Below, in pieces: positions 20,346 to 29,689 of a stretch of DNA of 64,000 nt. Positions within the stretch are counted from its first letter, which is position 1. Every line of letters starts with the position of its first letter. The position numbers and the translations under genes are program-made. The DNA lies in contig JAGVSM010002838.1 in the NCBI GenBank assembly GCA_022494885.1, positions 186,001 to 250,000 of the forward strand. Reading direction: 5' to 3'. Source of the stretch: Micrasema longulum (taxonomy: Eukaryota; Arthropoda; Insecta; Trichoptera; Brachycentridae). The notes under the pieces are model-generated. The model saw only the letters and a list, made by a program, of their open reading frames with translations. It was not told the origin of the DNA and searched no databases.

Positions 20346-20519
20346 TATCAATAATTTATTTGTTTATTCATTTTTTATCCATTATAACAAAATATTATTA
20401 ATAAAAATAATGTAATTAACTACTGTAAGACGTTGTTCTGCACACTGTTAGTAAAATATGATTTCTAAAATGGCAATAATAATGATTACTACAAATTAAA
20501 GAATAATATATACCTATAT

Positions 20520-20705
20520 GGCGGCCTCCGTGGTGTAGTGGTCAAGACGCTTGACTCACGCACGGAAGGTTCTGGGTTTGATTCCCGGTGAGAACACAAA
20601 AATTGAAATGTGATTTTTCTCAAGTCTGGTTGTTCTGTAATGTAATTTACCACTATAACTGGACCTCCTGACCTGTTGTGGTGCAAAAAAAATAAATAAA
20701 TGAAA
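20520..20705 (+). mobile_element. SINE-2, tRNA-derived
   Basis: The head GCGGCCTCCGTGGTGTAGTG (box A) and GTTCTGGGTTTGATTCCCGG (box B) leads to a body with TGATTTTTCTCAAGTCTGG, CCACTATAACTGGACCTCC, TGACCTGTTGTGGTGC and an AAATAAATAAAT tail. Other copies: 22798-22975 (minus) and 28606-28785 (plus). An older scrap lies near 31565-31605 (minus). The body after the tRNA part argues against a working tRNA gene. Confidence 0.85.
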
Positions 20706-20754
20706 ATATTTTTAATTTGATTATAAATCATGAAATTATAATTTTCACCATCCC

Positions 20755-20860
20755 CATTCCGCACCTAACGGTGCATAGGAATCTGCATTGGTACACCAAT
20801 CGCAGTGTATCTTGATATTTTTTTTACATGAAGTTAAGATGATCAGTCTTACGCTAATCT
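20755..20860 (-). mobile_element. SINE-1 body fragment
   Basis: CCGCACCTAACGGTGCATAG, the ATTGGTACACCAAT palindrome, CGCAGTGTATCTTGAT and TTTACATGAAG match the reverse of the 7470-7570 body. It abuts a SINE-2 copy. Confidence 0.65.
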
Positions 20861-21299
20861 ACGTAGGGAACGAAATGCCGAACACTCTTCTAGTGGGACG
20901 AAAGGCCTGTTGACAGTATTCAACTTTCCTTAAGAGTTTGAAGTGGTTTCCTCTCCACATGAGCAAATGCTGAAAAGTTCCTGATTGACCCACTTTAGAA
21001 TATCCTTCCTGTTCTCAACGGCTTTTGATCAAATTAAAGTAATATGATTGCAGCAAAAACAGTTTTTTTATATATAAACCGTGTAAATCATAAGCAAGGT
21101 AAATAATAACGCAACTCCTGTTTAAAAAATATATTAAAAAGTCTTAGGTTTTAAGTACCACTTGATATGTATTTGATATACTCTGGTGTAAAAACATATT
21201 TTTAATTTATTTTTTCTTTAAGAATTAACCAGCTTAACCTCTATTTAGAGGCTCGTCAGCAGGTGGAAAAGAGGAGATATGGAAGGAGGTTATGAAAAA
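20861..21299. other. No recognised feature
   Basis: A moderately complex patch at 20860-21010 (GGGACGAAAGGCCTGTTGAC) has no match in the window. The rest is AT-rich. Confidence 0.45.
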
Positions 21300-21770
21300 T
21301 ACACCACAACCCTCAGACCAATTGAACGTAGTTATACAGAAAGCAGCCAGCCATAGAAAAGTGAAACTGAGATAATAGCCATTTTGTAAAAAGAGTGAAT
21401 AATGAAATCTACACAATAGTTGGAATGATTTTGACTTTAACAAACGATAAACAATGAAAACATAAGTTTTTTAAAATATTACAAACAAGAATCTTATGAT
21501 GTATTTGACCAGTTAAAAAGATTTTTAAAGTACCATAAGATTTTTCTAGTTTTGTGGGTGTTTTCTGCAAATTGAGAAATATCGTTTTTGTGATCGACAC
21601 CTTTTTCCGAAGGTGATTAATACAGTTTTTAGTATAAAGCGGTCTGGCTGTTTTAAGCAGAACATAGAATCAACCTTACTGCACCCGATATCAATATCTC
21701 ATTTTTCTAAATTGTGGACTGGCTGCTTTCTGCATAACTACGTTCAATTGAGCAAAATGTATTTCTTGAA
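21300..21770 (-). repeat. Family D copy
   Basis: GAAAGCAGCCAGCCATAGAA, AAAGAGTGAATAATG and ATCTACACAATAGTTGGAAT are the reverse of 8240-8340. Further on, GGGTGTTTTCTGCAAATTG, GCGGTCTGGCTGTTTTAAGC and TGGACTGGCTGCTTTCTG belong to the same family. Small frames in this region are not genes. Confidence 0.55.
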
Positions 21771-21814
21771 TTATTTTTTTTTCTTGCAACCCGTGCCGCC
21801 AGTTTCACAGTAAG

Positions 21815-21935
21815 CCGTCTAACTAACTGCGCCACGGCGCCTGTCAGTTTATGTCAACCATGCCAGTAATCAAACCCGATACCTCTTGCATGGTAGGCAA
21901 ACGCGCTGGCTACTACAACACGAGGTCGAAATTAA
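21815..21935 (-). mobile_element. SINE-1 head fragment
   Basis: The reverse complement reads CGACCTCGTGTTGTAGTAGC, ACCATGCAAGAGGTATCGGG and TTTGATTACTGGCATGG, a tRNA-like head close to that at 7322. CGCCACGGCGCC next to it is unexplained. Confidence 0.6.
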
Positions 21936-22110
21936 TTACATTCCCAGTAGTTACTACTACTTAATTGAGTACTTTGATATAGTCATTTTTCAACCACACA
22001 TTCAGAACAATAAAGAAACAAAGCTTGTTTAGATCTTCATAACTAAATATATCACAACAACATATGAAGGGAGAAGTCGTAAATCTGGACCAAAGGAGAT
22101 AAGGTCGCTA
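21933..22110 (+). repeat. Family F repeat, second copy
   Basis: TACATTCCCAGTAGTTAC, AACAATAAAGAAACAAAGC, AACTAAATATATCACAACAA and AAAGGAGATAAGGTC parallel 13415-13660. 22111-22499 downstream shows no feature I can name. Confidence 0.5.
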
Positions 22111-22499
22111 AAATCACGTTCTTCGCAAACTATCTCAAGCCAATATTATTATCTTTTAAAAAAGTGCACTGCAGGTAGAAAACATTGAACAGAAGGACGT
22201 GGCCTACAAATATTTGAAAAAGCTGAAAATGTTGTAATTATTATCAATCTCAGTTGAAAAAAAACAAATCATCGAATAAATTCATTTAAAAGATGAGCAT
22301 TTTCTTACCATCAATTTCCAAACCCCAGTTTACATTGAGTTTGATATAAAAGCAAAGATTCGTAATTCCACAAAGTAAACACCATCTCAATTAATACCTT
22401 GTAAATTGTTGAGGATCGGACTTTGTTTGAACAGATAATGTAATCAATAAAAAAAATTGAGAAAAGCTTAAATTTTAATTTGTTATTTTATTATTATTT

Positions 22500-23330
22500 T
22501 TATTTTATTTGGGAAACCAAAAGTTCTACAAACATATTTATGGAAAACAAGAGGTATCTAGTATAAACTCAAAACCAATAACAGATTTCCACAAATTGTA
22601 CAAAGTTAGTAAAGAAAATATAACACATGTCGCTAGCCCAAAGCAATTGGAAAAATTCCGATTTTGACATAAGCACGCAGATATTTTTAGTTTATTTTTA
22701 TATTTTTTATAATTAGATAAGATATATTTATACACATATATATTTAAAAAATGAACTGTAAATGGTGCAGTATTATTTTTTTTTAACATTTTTTAAATAT
22801 TTTTTTTTTTGCACTACAACAGGCCAGGAGGCCTAATTACAGTGGTGAATTACATCACAGAGCACCCAGGCTTGAGAAAAATCACATTTTAATTTTTGTG
22901 TTCTCACCGGGAATCGAGCCCGGAACCTTCCGTGCGTGAGTCAAGCGTCTTGACCACTACACCACGGAGGCCGCCGAATTAGGACAGGAATGCATGAAGA
23001 GCGGATAAGAAGGGGAGAAGAGACGTACATATTTATTATAGTAGTGTCGTATCAAGTTACATAATGCATTTTTTGTGTCAATTTTAAATCTGATAGAGTT
23101 ACATTTGTGAAGTCTATGTCTTTAAATTTGATATTATACACTGAAAAAGTCAAACGAAAAAAACCATTTTTAACATTCGATATTTTACTTACTGGTACAT
23201 GAAACGGGTGGTACCGTCTACAAATCTTGGTTGGAACATGTATTGCTATTAAATTAAGTTTTTCTGGATAGTCAACTGATCCTGTCGTAATTTTGCGAAG
23301 CAGTAATTGGTCCGCACACATTCTGCGAAT
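22500..23330 (-). pseudogene. LINE L6 C-terminal region and 3' UTR, with SINE insertion
   Basis: The minus-strand frame 23325-23052 encodes SVDYPEKLNLIAIHVPTKIC, RRYHPFHVPVS and FKDIDFTN. This fits the I.VP.R..R....F.P......N.P..R......D.DIF layout at the end of CR1/jockey-like RTs. The 3' UTR continues to 22500 with ACATAATGCATTTTTTGTG and GTTCTACAAACATATTTATG. Copy 42595-43040 has the same order without the SINE-2 at 22798-22975, and 36990-37720 holds a third copy. Only the last part of the ORF survives. Confidence 0.65.
22798..22975 (-). mobile_element. SINE-2 inserted in LINE L6 3' UTR
   Basis: The reverse complement begins GGCGGCCTCCGTGGTGTAGT, has CGGGCTCGATTCCCGGTGAG (box B) and ends CTGGCCTGTTGTAGTGC plus an A-rich tail. 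The empty site is seen at the matching place in the 42595-43040 copy (AATTGGGCGGGTTAGGAC), so the insertion came after the two LINE copies split. Confidence 0.85.
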
Positions 23331-23794
23331 AATAGAAGTGATTCCAAGGTAGGTGGATGGAGCGAGAGTTAAAACATAAGAAATATTGGTTTTGTATTTT
23401 ATGTACTTTATATATTGGTTCTGAATGTTTTCTATTCTGGTTATATATTATGTTTAGTACAATTAGTTCATTAAAAATATAAACAAACATAATGACATTA
23501 TTACACTTTTTCTAATGTTTATATTGTAAAAAAAAATGGCTGTGGTCGATCCGTGTTTATTTTGGGTATGTAGTTTTTGATATTTCAAATATTATTTTTG
23601 CCTTGAATTAAAAAATAAGTTTATAATTTTTATTCTGCTTTTTTTAATAATCGTTAAGTGTAAATACGTTTATTAATAAATACTGTTACATGTTTGTCCC
23701 TCAAATATTTTATTTAACTTTGTATGATATGTTTTATTTGAAATGTATAATTTTTTTAAATATTTTTTTTAATTGGGCATGTAATAAAGTTAGG
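23331..23794. other. AT-rich, nothing recognised
   Basis: No family words. The reverse frame 23272-23490 is partly LINE L6 sequence and otherwise without motif. Confidence 0.5.
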
Positions 23795-23870
23795 AGCTAG
23801 CTGCAGATGGAAATGCATGAATGTTCTTTGTGGACACCATATGTTCTAACTAGAGATTGGACATTTCATG
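23795..23870 (+). pseudogene. LINE L9 3' end scrap
   Basis: AGCTGCAGATGGAAATGC, GTGGACACCATATGTTCTAA and CTAGAGATTGGACAT parallel the end of the L9 copy at 56440-56510 (GCGGACACCATATGCTCC). Confidence 0.6.
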
Positions 23871-24732
23871 ATGCTGAACGGATACAAGTCGTTACTAGCC
23901 AACTCCTAATTGCGATAAAAAAAAAACAATTACATTTGATTTTGTGAGAGAAATAGTTTTAAAAATGGGATGGGGGAAAAGGAAGATGGAGGAGTATGAA
24001 TTTACCGGGTATAGGGTGACGCCAAATAATGGGCTATATTGAAAAGTTATTTGAAGGGATATTATTTTTCAAAGCCTTCCTAATGTAAAATAGTTCCGTA
24101 TTATTTACTTTTAATCCATATTTGAATGAAATGTTTTGACTCCCATATCTTCATTTAAATCATTATAAAAAATTAATAAGGTGATTTGAGAATTGGAAGA
24201 TGTTGTTATTGTGAAGACACCTCATGTGTAAAGTGTAATTTCTGTCCTGATGAAGAAAAAAGTACGTTCAGAAACCAGTAGACATAGCTAATATTTAATT
24301 AAATACAAATTTAATGCTTTAATAATTTAGAACTTTGTATTTGTTAATGTAGATTTGTAGAAACAAAAAAGAAGAAAATTAATCCAAAAAAAATATATGG
24401 TGAAAATGATAATATATTTTGAAAAAATGAACATAAACAGTGGTAATTTAGGACTTAATCAATAAGATGTACGCAACATCATAAATAACCTTTCTATTTG
24501 AATGTGGATGGTGGATTCTTTTTACAAAATGAATCAACTCATTTTGGTTTCCTAAGCTTCTTAGTCGATTAATCGGATTACCTACTGATTTTGTCGTGTC
24601 ACCGTAATCAACAGACCGTGATTTGGAAGCAACAAGTAGATTAATTTAATGAAAAAAAAACCCACATTTTCTAGTAAATGAAGCGTGAAAATCTTTATTG
24701 AAATAATTCAAATATTGCTTTTATTGTGGTAT
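23871..24732. other. No recognised feature
   Basis: AT-rich unique DNA. A CTGATGA...GAAAC spacing at 24247-24275 was considered as a ribozyme and not accepted. Confidence 0.5.
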
Positions 24733-24887
24733 ATCGTCTGGCTAACTTGCAAAACTCCAATCTCCAAAAAAAAATACAAGAGGGTGAAAAAACAGTACAT
24801 ATAATTTCAAAAAATTATACTGTTTTTTCACCCTTCTGTAATTTTTTTAGTTTTGGAGATTGGAGTTTTGCAAGTTAGTCAGACGAT
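24733..24887. mobile_element. 155-bp near-perfect hairpin, MITE-like
   Basis: The first 37 bases (ATCGTCTGGCTAACTTGC...) and the last 37 are reverse complements with one mismatch. The pairing continues inward through GGGTGAAAAAACAGTA and its mate TACTGTTTTTTCACCC-like arm, leaving almost no loop. No clear target duplication and no second copy in the window. Either a tiny foldback element or a transcribed long hairpin. Confidence 0.75.
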
Positions 24888-25931
24888 TTGATTTATCAAA
24901 TTAATTAATGTTGATTTTTGGATCAAATAGGTTAATTTAAATAACTCAATTTCGATTTACGTCAAAATAATAATTAGTAAAAGGTGGCCTAAATTAATGG
25001 TTTACTCAAACACAAAACAAAACAAAACACAAAACAAAATGAGGACTGATATAATTAAAAATATGAACACAGCAACCTTCTGAAACGACTTATGCATGTA
25101 TTTATGAACGTGTACAACTCACTAGAAAAGCAAGCACCACATACATAAAAGTACAACAGTAATGTAATATACAGGTACGTCAATATTAGTTTTTTTTTTG
25201 CCAAAATTATTATTCTTTTTGACGGTTTTAAATGTACGAAAAATTTAATTTTATTGGCTTTACTTATTTTAAAAAATATATTGCCACACCTCAATTTAAT
25301 ACTAGTATTATTAGGGAAATGAAAAAATAAAATTGTTTTTATGGGATTAACTAAAATATAATTAAAAAAATACCATCAATTTTATGTATGTAGGTTTTTT
25401 TTAAGTAAAGATTTTTTTTATAAAACTAAAAACAAAAATATAGAAAGTAAACTCTGATAAACAAAAAATAGCTATAAAACATCAAAAAATATGTTTATTT
25501 TGTTGCTGTAATATTACAATTTTAAAACGGTTCTAGTATTTTTTAAACATCATTATTACCGATGCGTAGTAACAAAGTTTGATACATTATGCTTCACAAC
25601 ATTGTTTATTTATGAAAAATCTGACAACTAGGTCTTTATTAAAGATGTCCTTCAAAAGCTATTTACTTTTAATCAACTGTGGATTATTTTCAACCTTTTT
25701 TTTCCCGATAAAATTATAATGAATATGACGACAGTGACAATAAATTTTTAAACTATGTAACCTTTATATCATTTATAATTACTATCGTCAATGCGTTACG
25801 CAAATATCGTTGATTAAAGTACATATTTTTATACTAATCGATTGTTGTTGCGTTTTTAATAATCGATATAAAGCTATAACTCGTTTCTCAATGGCTATTG
25901 CATATGCATCATTATTTTCAAGTAATTGGGT
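24888..25931. other. Unique AT-rich DNA downstream of the putative small gene
   Basis: Relative to the minus-strand gene candidate this is the 3' side. An AAAAC microsatellite lies at 25010-25040. The reverse frame 25055-25294 has a hydrophobic stretch (YITLLLYFYVCGACF) but starts without ATG; a downstream exon role is possible but unsupported. POU-like ATGCATAT words occur near 25900. Confidence 0.4.
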
Positions 25932-26084
25932 TTATATTTGATTACGATTTACTTCTGAAGACTGTTTATTTATAGCTAGATTAAAAAATAAATAGCCAAA
26001 ATACATTAGAGCACATATCACACATACCGTAAATGCGCAATATGTTGCAAAGTTGTCCATAGTTAAATAAGATGTTGCATGCAT
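25932..26084 (-). CDS. Candidate micropeptide with one membrane span, 42 or 50 residues
   Basis: From the ATG at 26084 the frame is open for 50 codons to a TAA at 25932. A second in-frame ATG at 26060 gives 42 residues, begins MDNFATY and has the better context (AACTATGG). An in-frame stop lies just upstream (TTCTAACCAAACGCAATG), so the ORF is closed at its 5' end. The middle (YCAFTVCVICALMYFGYLFF, then NLAI) is a plausible single transmembrane helix, followed by a polar tail ending NRNQI. It sits ~70 bases inside a putative exon whose acceptor (TTTATTACTATCTAG, exon from 26155) follows a pyrimidine tract. Upstream on the same strand are a leader exon and promoter (26698-26990). Alternative: ACG|GTATGT at 26027 could be a splice donor, making this the first coding exon of a larger protein. 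I do not recognise a family. Chance is possible for an ORF this short. Confidence 0.4.
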   Translation of the reverse strand: MHATSYLTMDNFATYCAFTVCVICALMYFGYLFFNLAINKQSSEVNRNQI

Positions 26085-26697
26085 TGCGTTTGGTTAGAAC
26101 AGAAATCTTTTTTCTATTGATTTTCGTATTAAATAGATTATTTTGCTTCTTTCACCTAGATAGTAATAAAAGAAAGCATGTTCAAAAAACATATTTTTTA
26201 AATTATTGTAATTTTGCCTCGGGTCTTTCGCATTTGTATCCATTTTTTCTAGCTATTAAAGTAAAATATTGAATTAATGTTTGAGCACCCAATGACAAAT
26301 TGCTTGAAAAGTGGTTTATCGGGACTAACATGTATTTTTTATTTCCTCTTTTGTAAAAAAATATGTAAATATTTCTGGATAAAGACTGCTTATTATAAGT
26401 GTCTAGTTTAAATTAAAATTATATGCGGTTACAGGACAGAACGACAGGTTTAATGAAAATGTGAATACGCCACTTTATAAAATCATATACCTACATACTT
26501 AAAAAAATATATAATAAGTTACCAGTTTCAAAAATCGTTCTACCACGTGAAAAATATTTCACTATTCTTGTGAAATACTAGATATTCAAAATGCAAAAAT
26601 AAACATTAGAATGCCTTGGTTATATTGTAAAAACATAATTACAGAAATATTCAACTAATTAAATAAAACCTTATTTTAAAAAAATTTCAAAGTACTT

Positions 26698-26944
26698 ACA
26701 TAAATATATGCAACAGATTGCTTCCGACACTTGCTCGTAACAAACGACCTGAGATACACGAAAGTTGTTAGTTATTTCGAAACTTGCACACGTATATTAC
26801 AAATTATTCAAAGTTTAAAAACAAATTACCGAAGGAAAAAAACTACTGCTCACATCCAATTCGAAACTAACTGTTAAAAACTTTGCGATTTTCCGAAAAC
26901 TCCGCGAGCGCACGTCCTCTCCCCGCGACAAACGGCAAAATACT
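26698..26944 (-). other. Putative 5' leader exon of the minus-strand gene
   Basis: From the initiator A at 26944 the minus strand runs ~247 bases to a consensus donor (TTTAT|GTAAGTACT, GT just left of 26698). The first ~60 bases are the most GC-rich of the area (CGTTTGTCGCGGGGAGAGG, GTGCGCTCGCGGAG). No long ORF, so it would be non-coding leader. The next acceptor candidate is at 26155, implying an intron of about 540 bases. No repeat family words occur inside. Confidence 0.4.
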
Positions 26945-26990
26945 GAAAGTCTAAAACACAGTGCAATTCCACTGCCCCTATAATCTCATC
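26910..26990 (-). promoter_or_regulatory. Core promoter: initiator plus DPE
   Basis: Minus strand: TTTCAGTATT holds the arthropod initiator TCAGT with A at 26944 as +1. Counting from it, +28 to +33 is GGACGT (26917-26912), an exact match to the downstream promoter element consensus RGWYVT at its required spacing. A weak TATA-like GATTATAG sits ~35-40 bases upstream (26984-26978). The initiator-DPE pair is the strongest host-gene signal in the window. Confidence 0.5.
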
Positions 26991-27239
26991 TCCACGGGTT
27001 CAGGGGCTATTTCAGAGGATGGGAAAATCGTTACCTTGTTTCAGAACGTAACGAGTAAAACGAACTTGATAATATGACTTAACACGTTGTTTTTTTCCCT
27101 TTTCAAGTTAAAAGGCTGCTCTAGAATTATTTTCATAGGCCGTTCTACGGTCAAAATCGATGTTGCAATGAAGAAAATGAGAAAAATCTTAACAGATATT
27201 TTCAAAAAGATAAAAAACTTCTAAAAAAAAATAAAATAT

Positions 27240-27420
27240 ATAAATCGAGGCATTTACAGGGCTTATGATAATATGTTCCTTGCTAGTTTAAGTAATCATT
27301 TTACACGATTAATAATATCACTAATCTGCTAGCGGGTGTTTAAAAAAAGAGCTGAAACCTTTATTTAATTAAGTAAAATTAAACGGATTTTTTATCACGT
27401 ACTAGAAAACTGATGAATAC
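27240..27420 (-). repeat. Family A degenerate arm
   Basis: CGAGGCATTTACAGGGCTTA, GCTAGTTTAAGTAATCA and AGAGCTGAAACCTTTAT are family A words in minus sense with many changes. Confidence 0.6.
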
Positions 27421-27479
27421 ATATTTCTTTCTTATTTAACTAGTTTTATTGATAATATTATAAAAAAAACATTGTTTTT

Positions 27480-27850
27480 GTCAACATCATCAAACCCTTA
27501 ACCACACCCAATGGCACAAAGGGTACTGCTTCGCCAAAGCCAATGCAGTGATCATCTGTTGTAGGAAGATAAAATTATCAGTTTCACGCTTTACCAGTCC
27601 AAAGGCAATGAAATATTGTAAGATAATGTAAATTTACCTAAAATCATAAATATAAAATAACCCTTATATAAACTATGACAATAAAATACACTTTAAAGAA
27701 AAAAATATGTTTGTATATTCACGATAATAATCTTGTCTGTGTACAGAACGATGAAATATACAATTACGTTTTATTGGGCGCATTTGTCTACTATGCTTGA
27801 GGTTCCGGGTTGAATTCCACGGAAGGTGAACATGAAATTTTTGTATTTAA
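27480..27850. mobile_element. SINE-1 pieces in opposite orientations
   Basis: 27485-27605 matches the SINE-1 body in minus sense (CACAAAGGGTACTGCTTCGC, GCTTTACCAGTCC). 27765-27850 has a decayed head in plus sense (GGTTCCGGGTTGAATTCCAC). Between them is AT-rich DNA with ACAGAACGATGAAATATAC, also reminiscent of the long SINE-1 form at 49835. Confidence 0.5.
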
Positions 27851-27984
27851 AATCAAACTTATAAAACTAACATTATATTCACAGTTTATGGAGATACATT
27901 GTTGTCAGAATAACATTGCAATGCCGTTTCACTATTTAGTAAGAGTTAATATATTTAAAATAAAATGTTAACAGTTTGCAATAT

Positions 27985-28420
27985 CAGAATGATTTTTTTT
28001 CGGGTGATAACGTGTGTGTTGGATTTGTTCCAACGTTTTGGCTACTATTGCAGGAGACATCTTAAGGGTAAACTGAGTGTTTTGTAGAAAAAAATATGTT
28101 TTTTATAAGACTACCCCTAGTACTATACTAGTAATTTTAACTAAAAAAGACGCAATTGAAATACACAGACACCCAAACAACATAAACAAAAACGACGGGC
28201 TTAAATTAAACTGAACTGGTTCCCAGCACTACATACTACAAGAACGAATAGACACGTGCCTACTGCCGACTGCGACACGGTACAAATTACTAGTAGATAA
28301 ACCCATACTTTTTTATACGAAACACACAGTTTACCCTGAAGATGGCTACTGCAATGGTAGCCGAAACATCGGAACAATTCCAACACACAAGATATCACCC
28401 AAAAAATAATTGTATTGAAA
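27985..28420 (+). pseudogene. Penelope-like element 3' end with inverted terminal copies
   Basis: The plus-strand frame around 28150-28220 encodes DAIEIHRHPNNINKNDGLKL, the C-terminal motif of Penelope-like proteins, then stops (TGA). It is flanked by 28014-28100 and 28300-28395, inverted relative to each other (GGATTTGTTCCAACGTTTTG versus CATCGGAACAATTCC; GTAAACTGAGTG versus CACACAGTTTACC). Inverted or complex terminal repeats and a hammerhead-like motif fit this class. Catalytic RT parts are absent. The reverse frame 28201-28398 is a shadow. Confidence 0.7.
28329..28375 (+). ncRNA. Hammerhead ribozyme-like motif of the Penelope-like element
   Basis: CTGAAGA (core C3-A9, with the freely variable position 7 as A) is followed by GGCTAC-TGCAATG-GTAGCC (stem II with loop), then GAAAC, then AT and C at the cleavage position, then GGAAC, which can pair with upstream GTTTACC as stem I. 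In these elements stem III is minimal and often the self-complementary ACGT; here it is ACAT, which should weaken it. The inverted partner (28030-28080) keeps ACGT but has lost core bases. Probably inactive. Confidence 0.5.
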
Positions 28421-28520
28421 ACCTTCGAACCTATTTCGTTTATGATATGTAAAAAATACTAGGTTTGACACAAAATATTTAGTTAATATACGAGTATATG
28501 AAATTATTTATTTATTTATG

Positions 28521-28835
28521 AACGCAAGGTTTTTGATGTACGCAGATGATAAAAAAATTTACTTCAAAGTTAAGAATCCCCTTGACTGTCTTAAACTTCA
28601 AGATTGGCGGCCTCCGTGGTGTAGCGGTCAAGACGCTTGACTCACGCACGGAAGGTTCCGGGTTCGATTCCCGGTGAGAACACAAAGGTTAATATGTGAT
28701 TTTTCTCAAGCCTGTGTTCTGTGATATAATTAACCACTGTAATTGGGCCTCCTGGCCTGTTGTGGTGCAAAAATAAATGTAAATGTAAATGATCTAAACA
28801 GAATAGTATTTGAAAAATCACTCACTTACACTCAC
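28521..28835 (+). pseudogene. LINE L12 RT active-site fragment split by SINE-2
   Basis: 28521-28604 encodes NARFLMYADDKKIYFKVKNP followed by LDCLKLQD, including the YADD catalytic motif (two Asp of the RT active site). After the SINE-2 insertion, 28786-28835 continues with NDLNRIVFEK, the expected next helix (DDL..I..W). The reading resumes as if the SINE were removed, with GAT at both sides of the join. This is the only clear YADD box in the window. Confidence 0.75.
28606..28785 (+). mobile_element. SINE-2 inside an RT pseudogene
   Basis: Head GGCGGCCTCCGTGGTGTAGC, box B GGTTCCGGGTTCGATTCCCG, body CTCCTGGCCTGTTGTGGTGC, tail AAATGTAAATGTAAATG. The best preserved of the three copies. Confidence 0.9.
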
Positions 28836-29084
28836 ACAAACACACTAGTATGTATTGTACGTGTATTTAATGTATTTCTGTGGATATCTGTCATTAGTTT
28901 TATTCTCTGTATATTTTATTTGTTGTATTTTTGTTACTACTGTTGATATCCCCAATAAATAAAATTTAAAAAAATAAAAATATAAGTGTACAAATAAAAA
29001 AACAGTATAAATATAATTTATTATCATGTCATATTACATACACAAAACTAACTAGGGTTATTTACCCCGTTCCTTAGAACTGTC

Positions 29085-29600
29085 TTAACAGTCAAAAAAA
29101 TATATAAAAAACAGCAATCGACAAATAGAAACGGCCATAAGGGTAGTGGAAGAAGTGGAAAACAAAGTAAAAATTGAATAAAAACATTGTAAAAAAATTA
29201 AGCAAAAAAATAGTACAAGAGTAGTAAAAACAAAGTAATAAATGAATAAAAACATAGTAAAAAGCATAGTAAAAATGGAGTAAAAACATTGTAAAAAATG
29301 AAGCAAAAAAATAGTACAAGAGTAGTAAAAACAAAGTAATAAATGTGTAAAAACATAGTAAAAAGCATAATAAAAATGGAGTAAAAACATTGTAAAAATG
29401 GAGTAAAAACATTGTAAAAAATGAAGCAAAAAAATAGTACAGGAGTAGTAAAAACAAAGTAATAAATGAGTATAAAAAGATGATAAAAGCACAGTAAAAA
29501 TGGAGTAAAAACATTGTAAAAAATGAAGCAAAAAAATAGTACAAGAGTAGTAAAAGCAAAGTAATAAATGTAGTTAAAGCATAGTAAAAAATGTAGTGAA
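29085..29600. repeat. 101-bp minisatellite
   Basis: The word AGCAAAAAAATAGTAC recurs at 29201, 29302, 29425 and 29526 (spacings 101, 123, 101; the middle unit has an extra ~22-base GGAGTAAAAACATTGTAAAA duplication). Within units, GTAAAAA words recur every ~20 bases. The reverse strand has no stop codons in the unit, and 101 is not a multiple of 3, so three overlapping reverse frames (29085-29671) stay open. They encode F/L/Y/C-rich strings and are not genes. Confidence 0.9.
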
Positions 29601-29689
29601 AAAATACTAAAAAAAAATTTTAAAAAAGAAAAAAAATCTTTTAAACCCAGTAAAATTATAAATGAGGACAATCAATAAATAAACGTATA

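Noticed and set aside
24247..24275. Hammerhead-like CTGATGA ... GAAAC
   Set aside because: Stem II cannot form a proper first pair and no stem I or III is evident; no Penelope-like motif nearby.
25055..25294. 79-codon reverse ORF with a hydrophobic stretch, as a further exon of the minus-strand gene
   Set aside because: No ATG and no convincing splice sites in frame; left unassigned.
28606..28690. tRNA gene
   Set aside because: Boxes A and B are good, but the same head with the same non-tRNA body and A-rich tail occurs three times, so it is a SINE.
29085..29671. Three overlapping reverse ORFs of ~150 codons rich in F, L, Y and C
   Set aside because: They are readings of a 101-bp stop-free minisatellite in all three frames.
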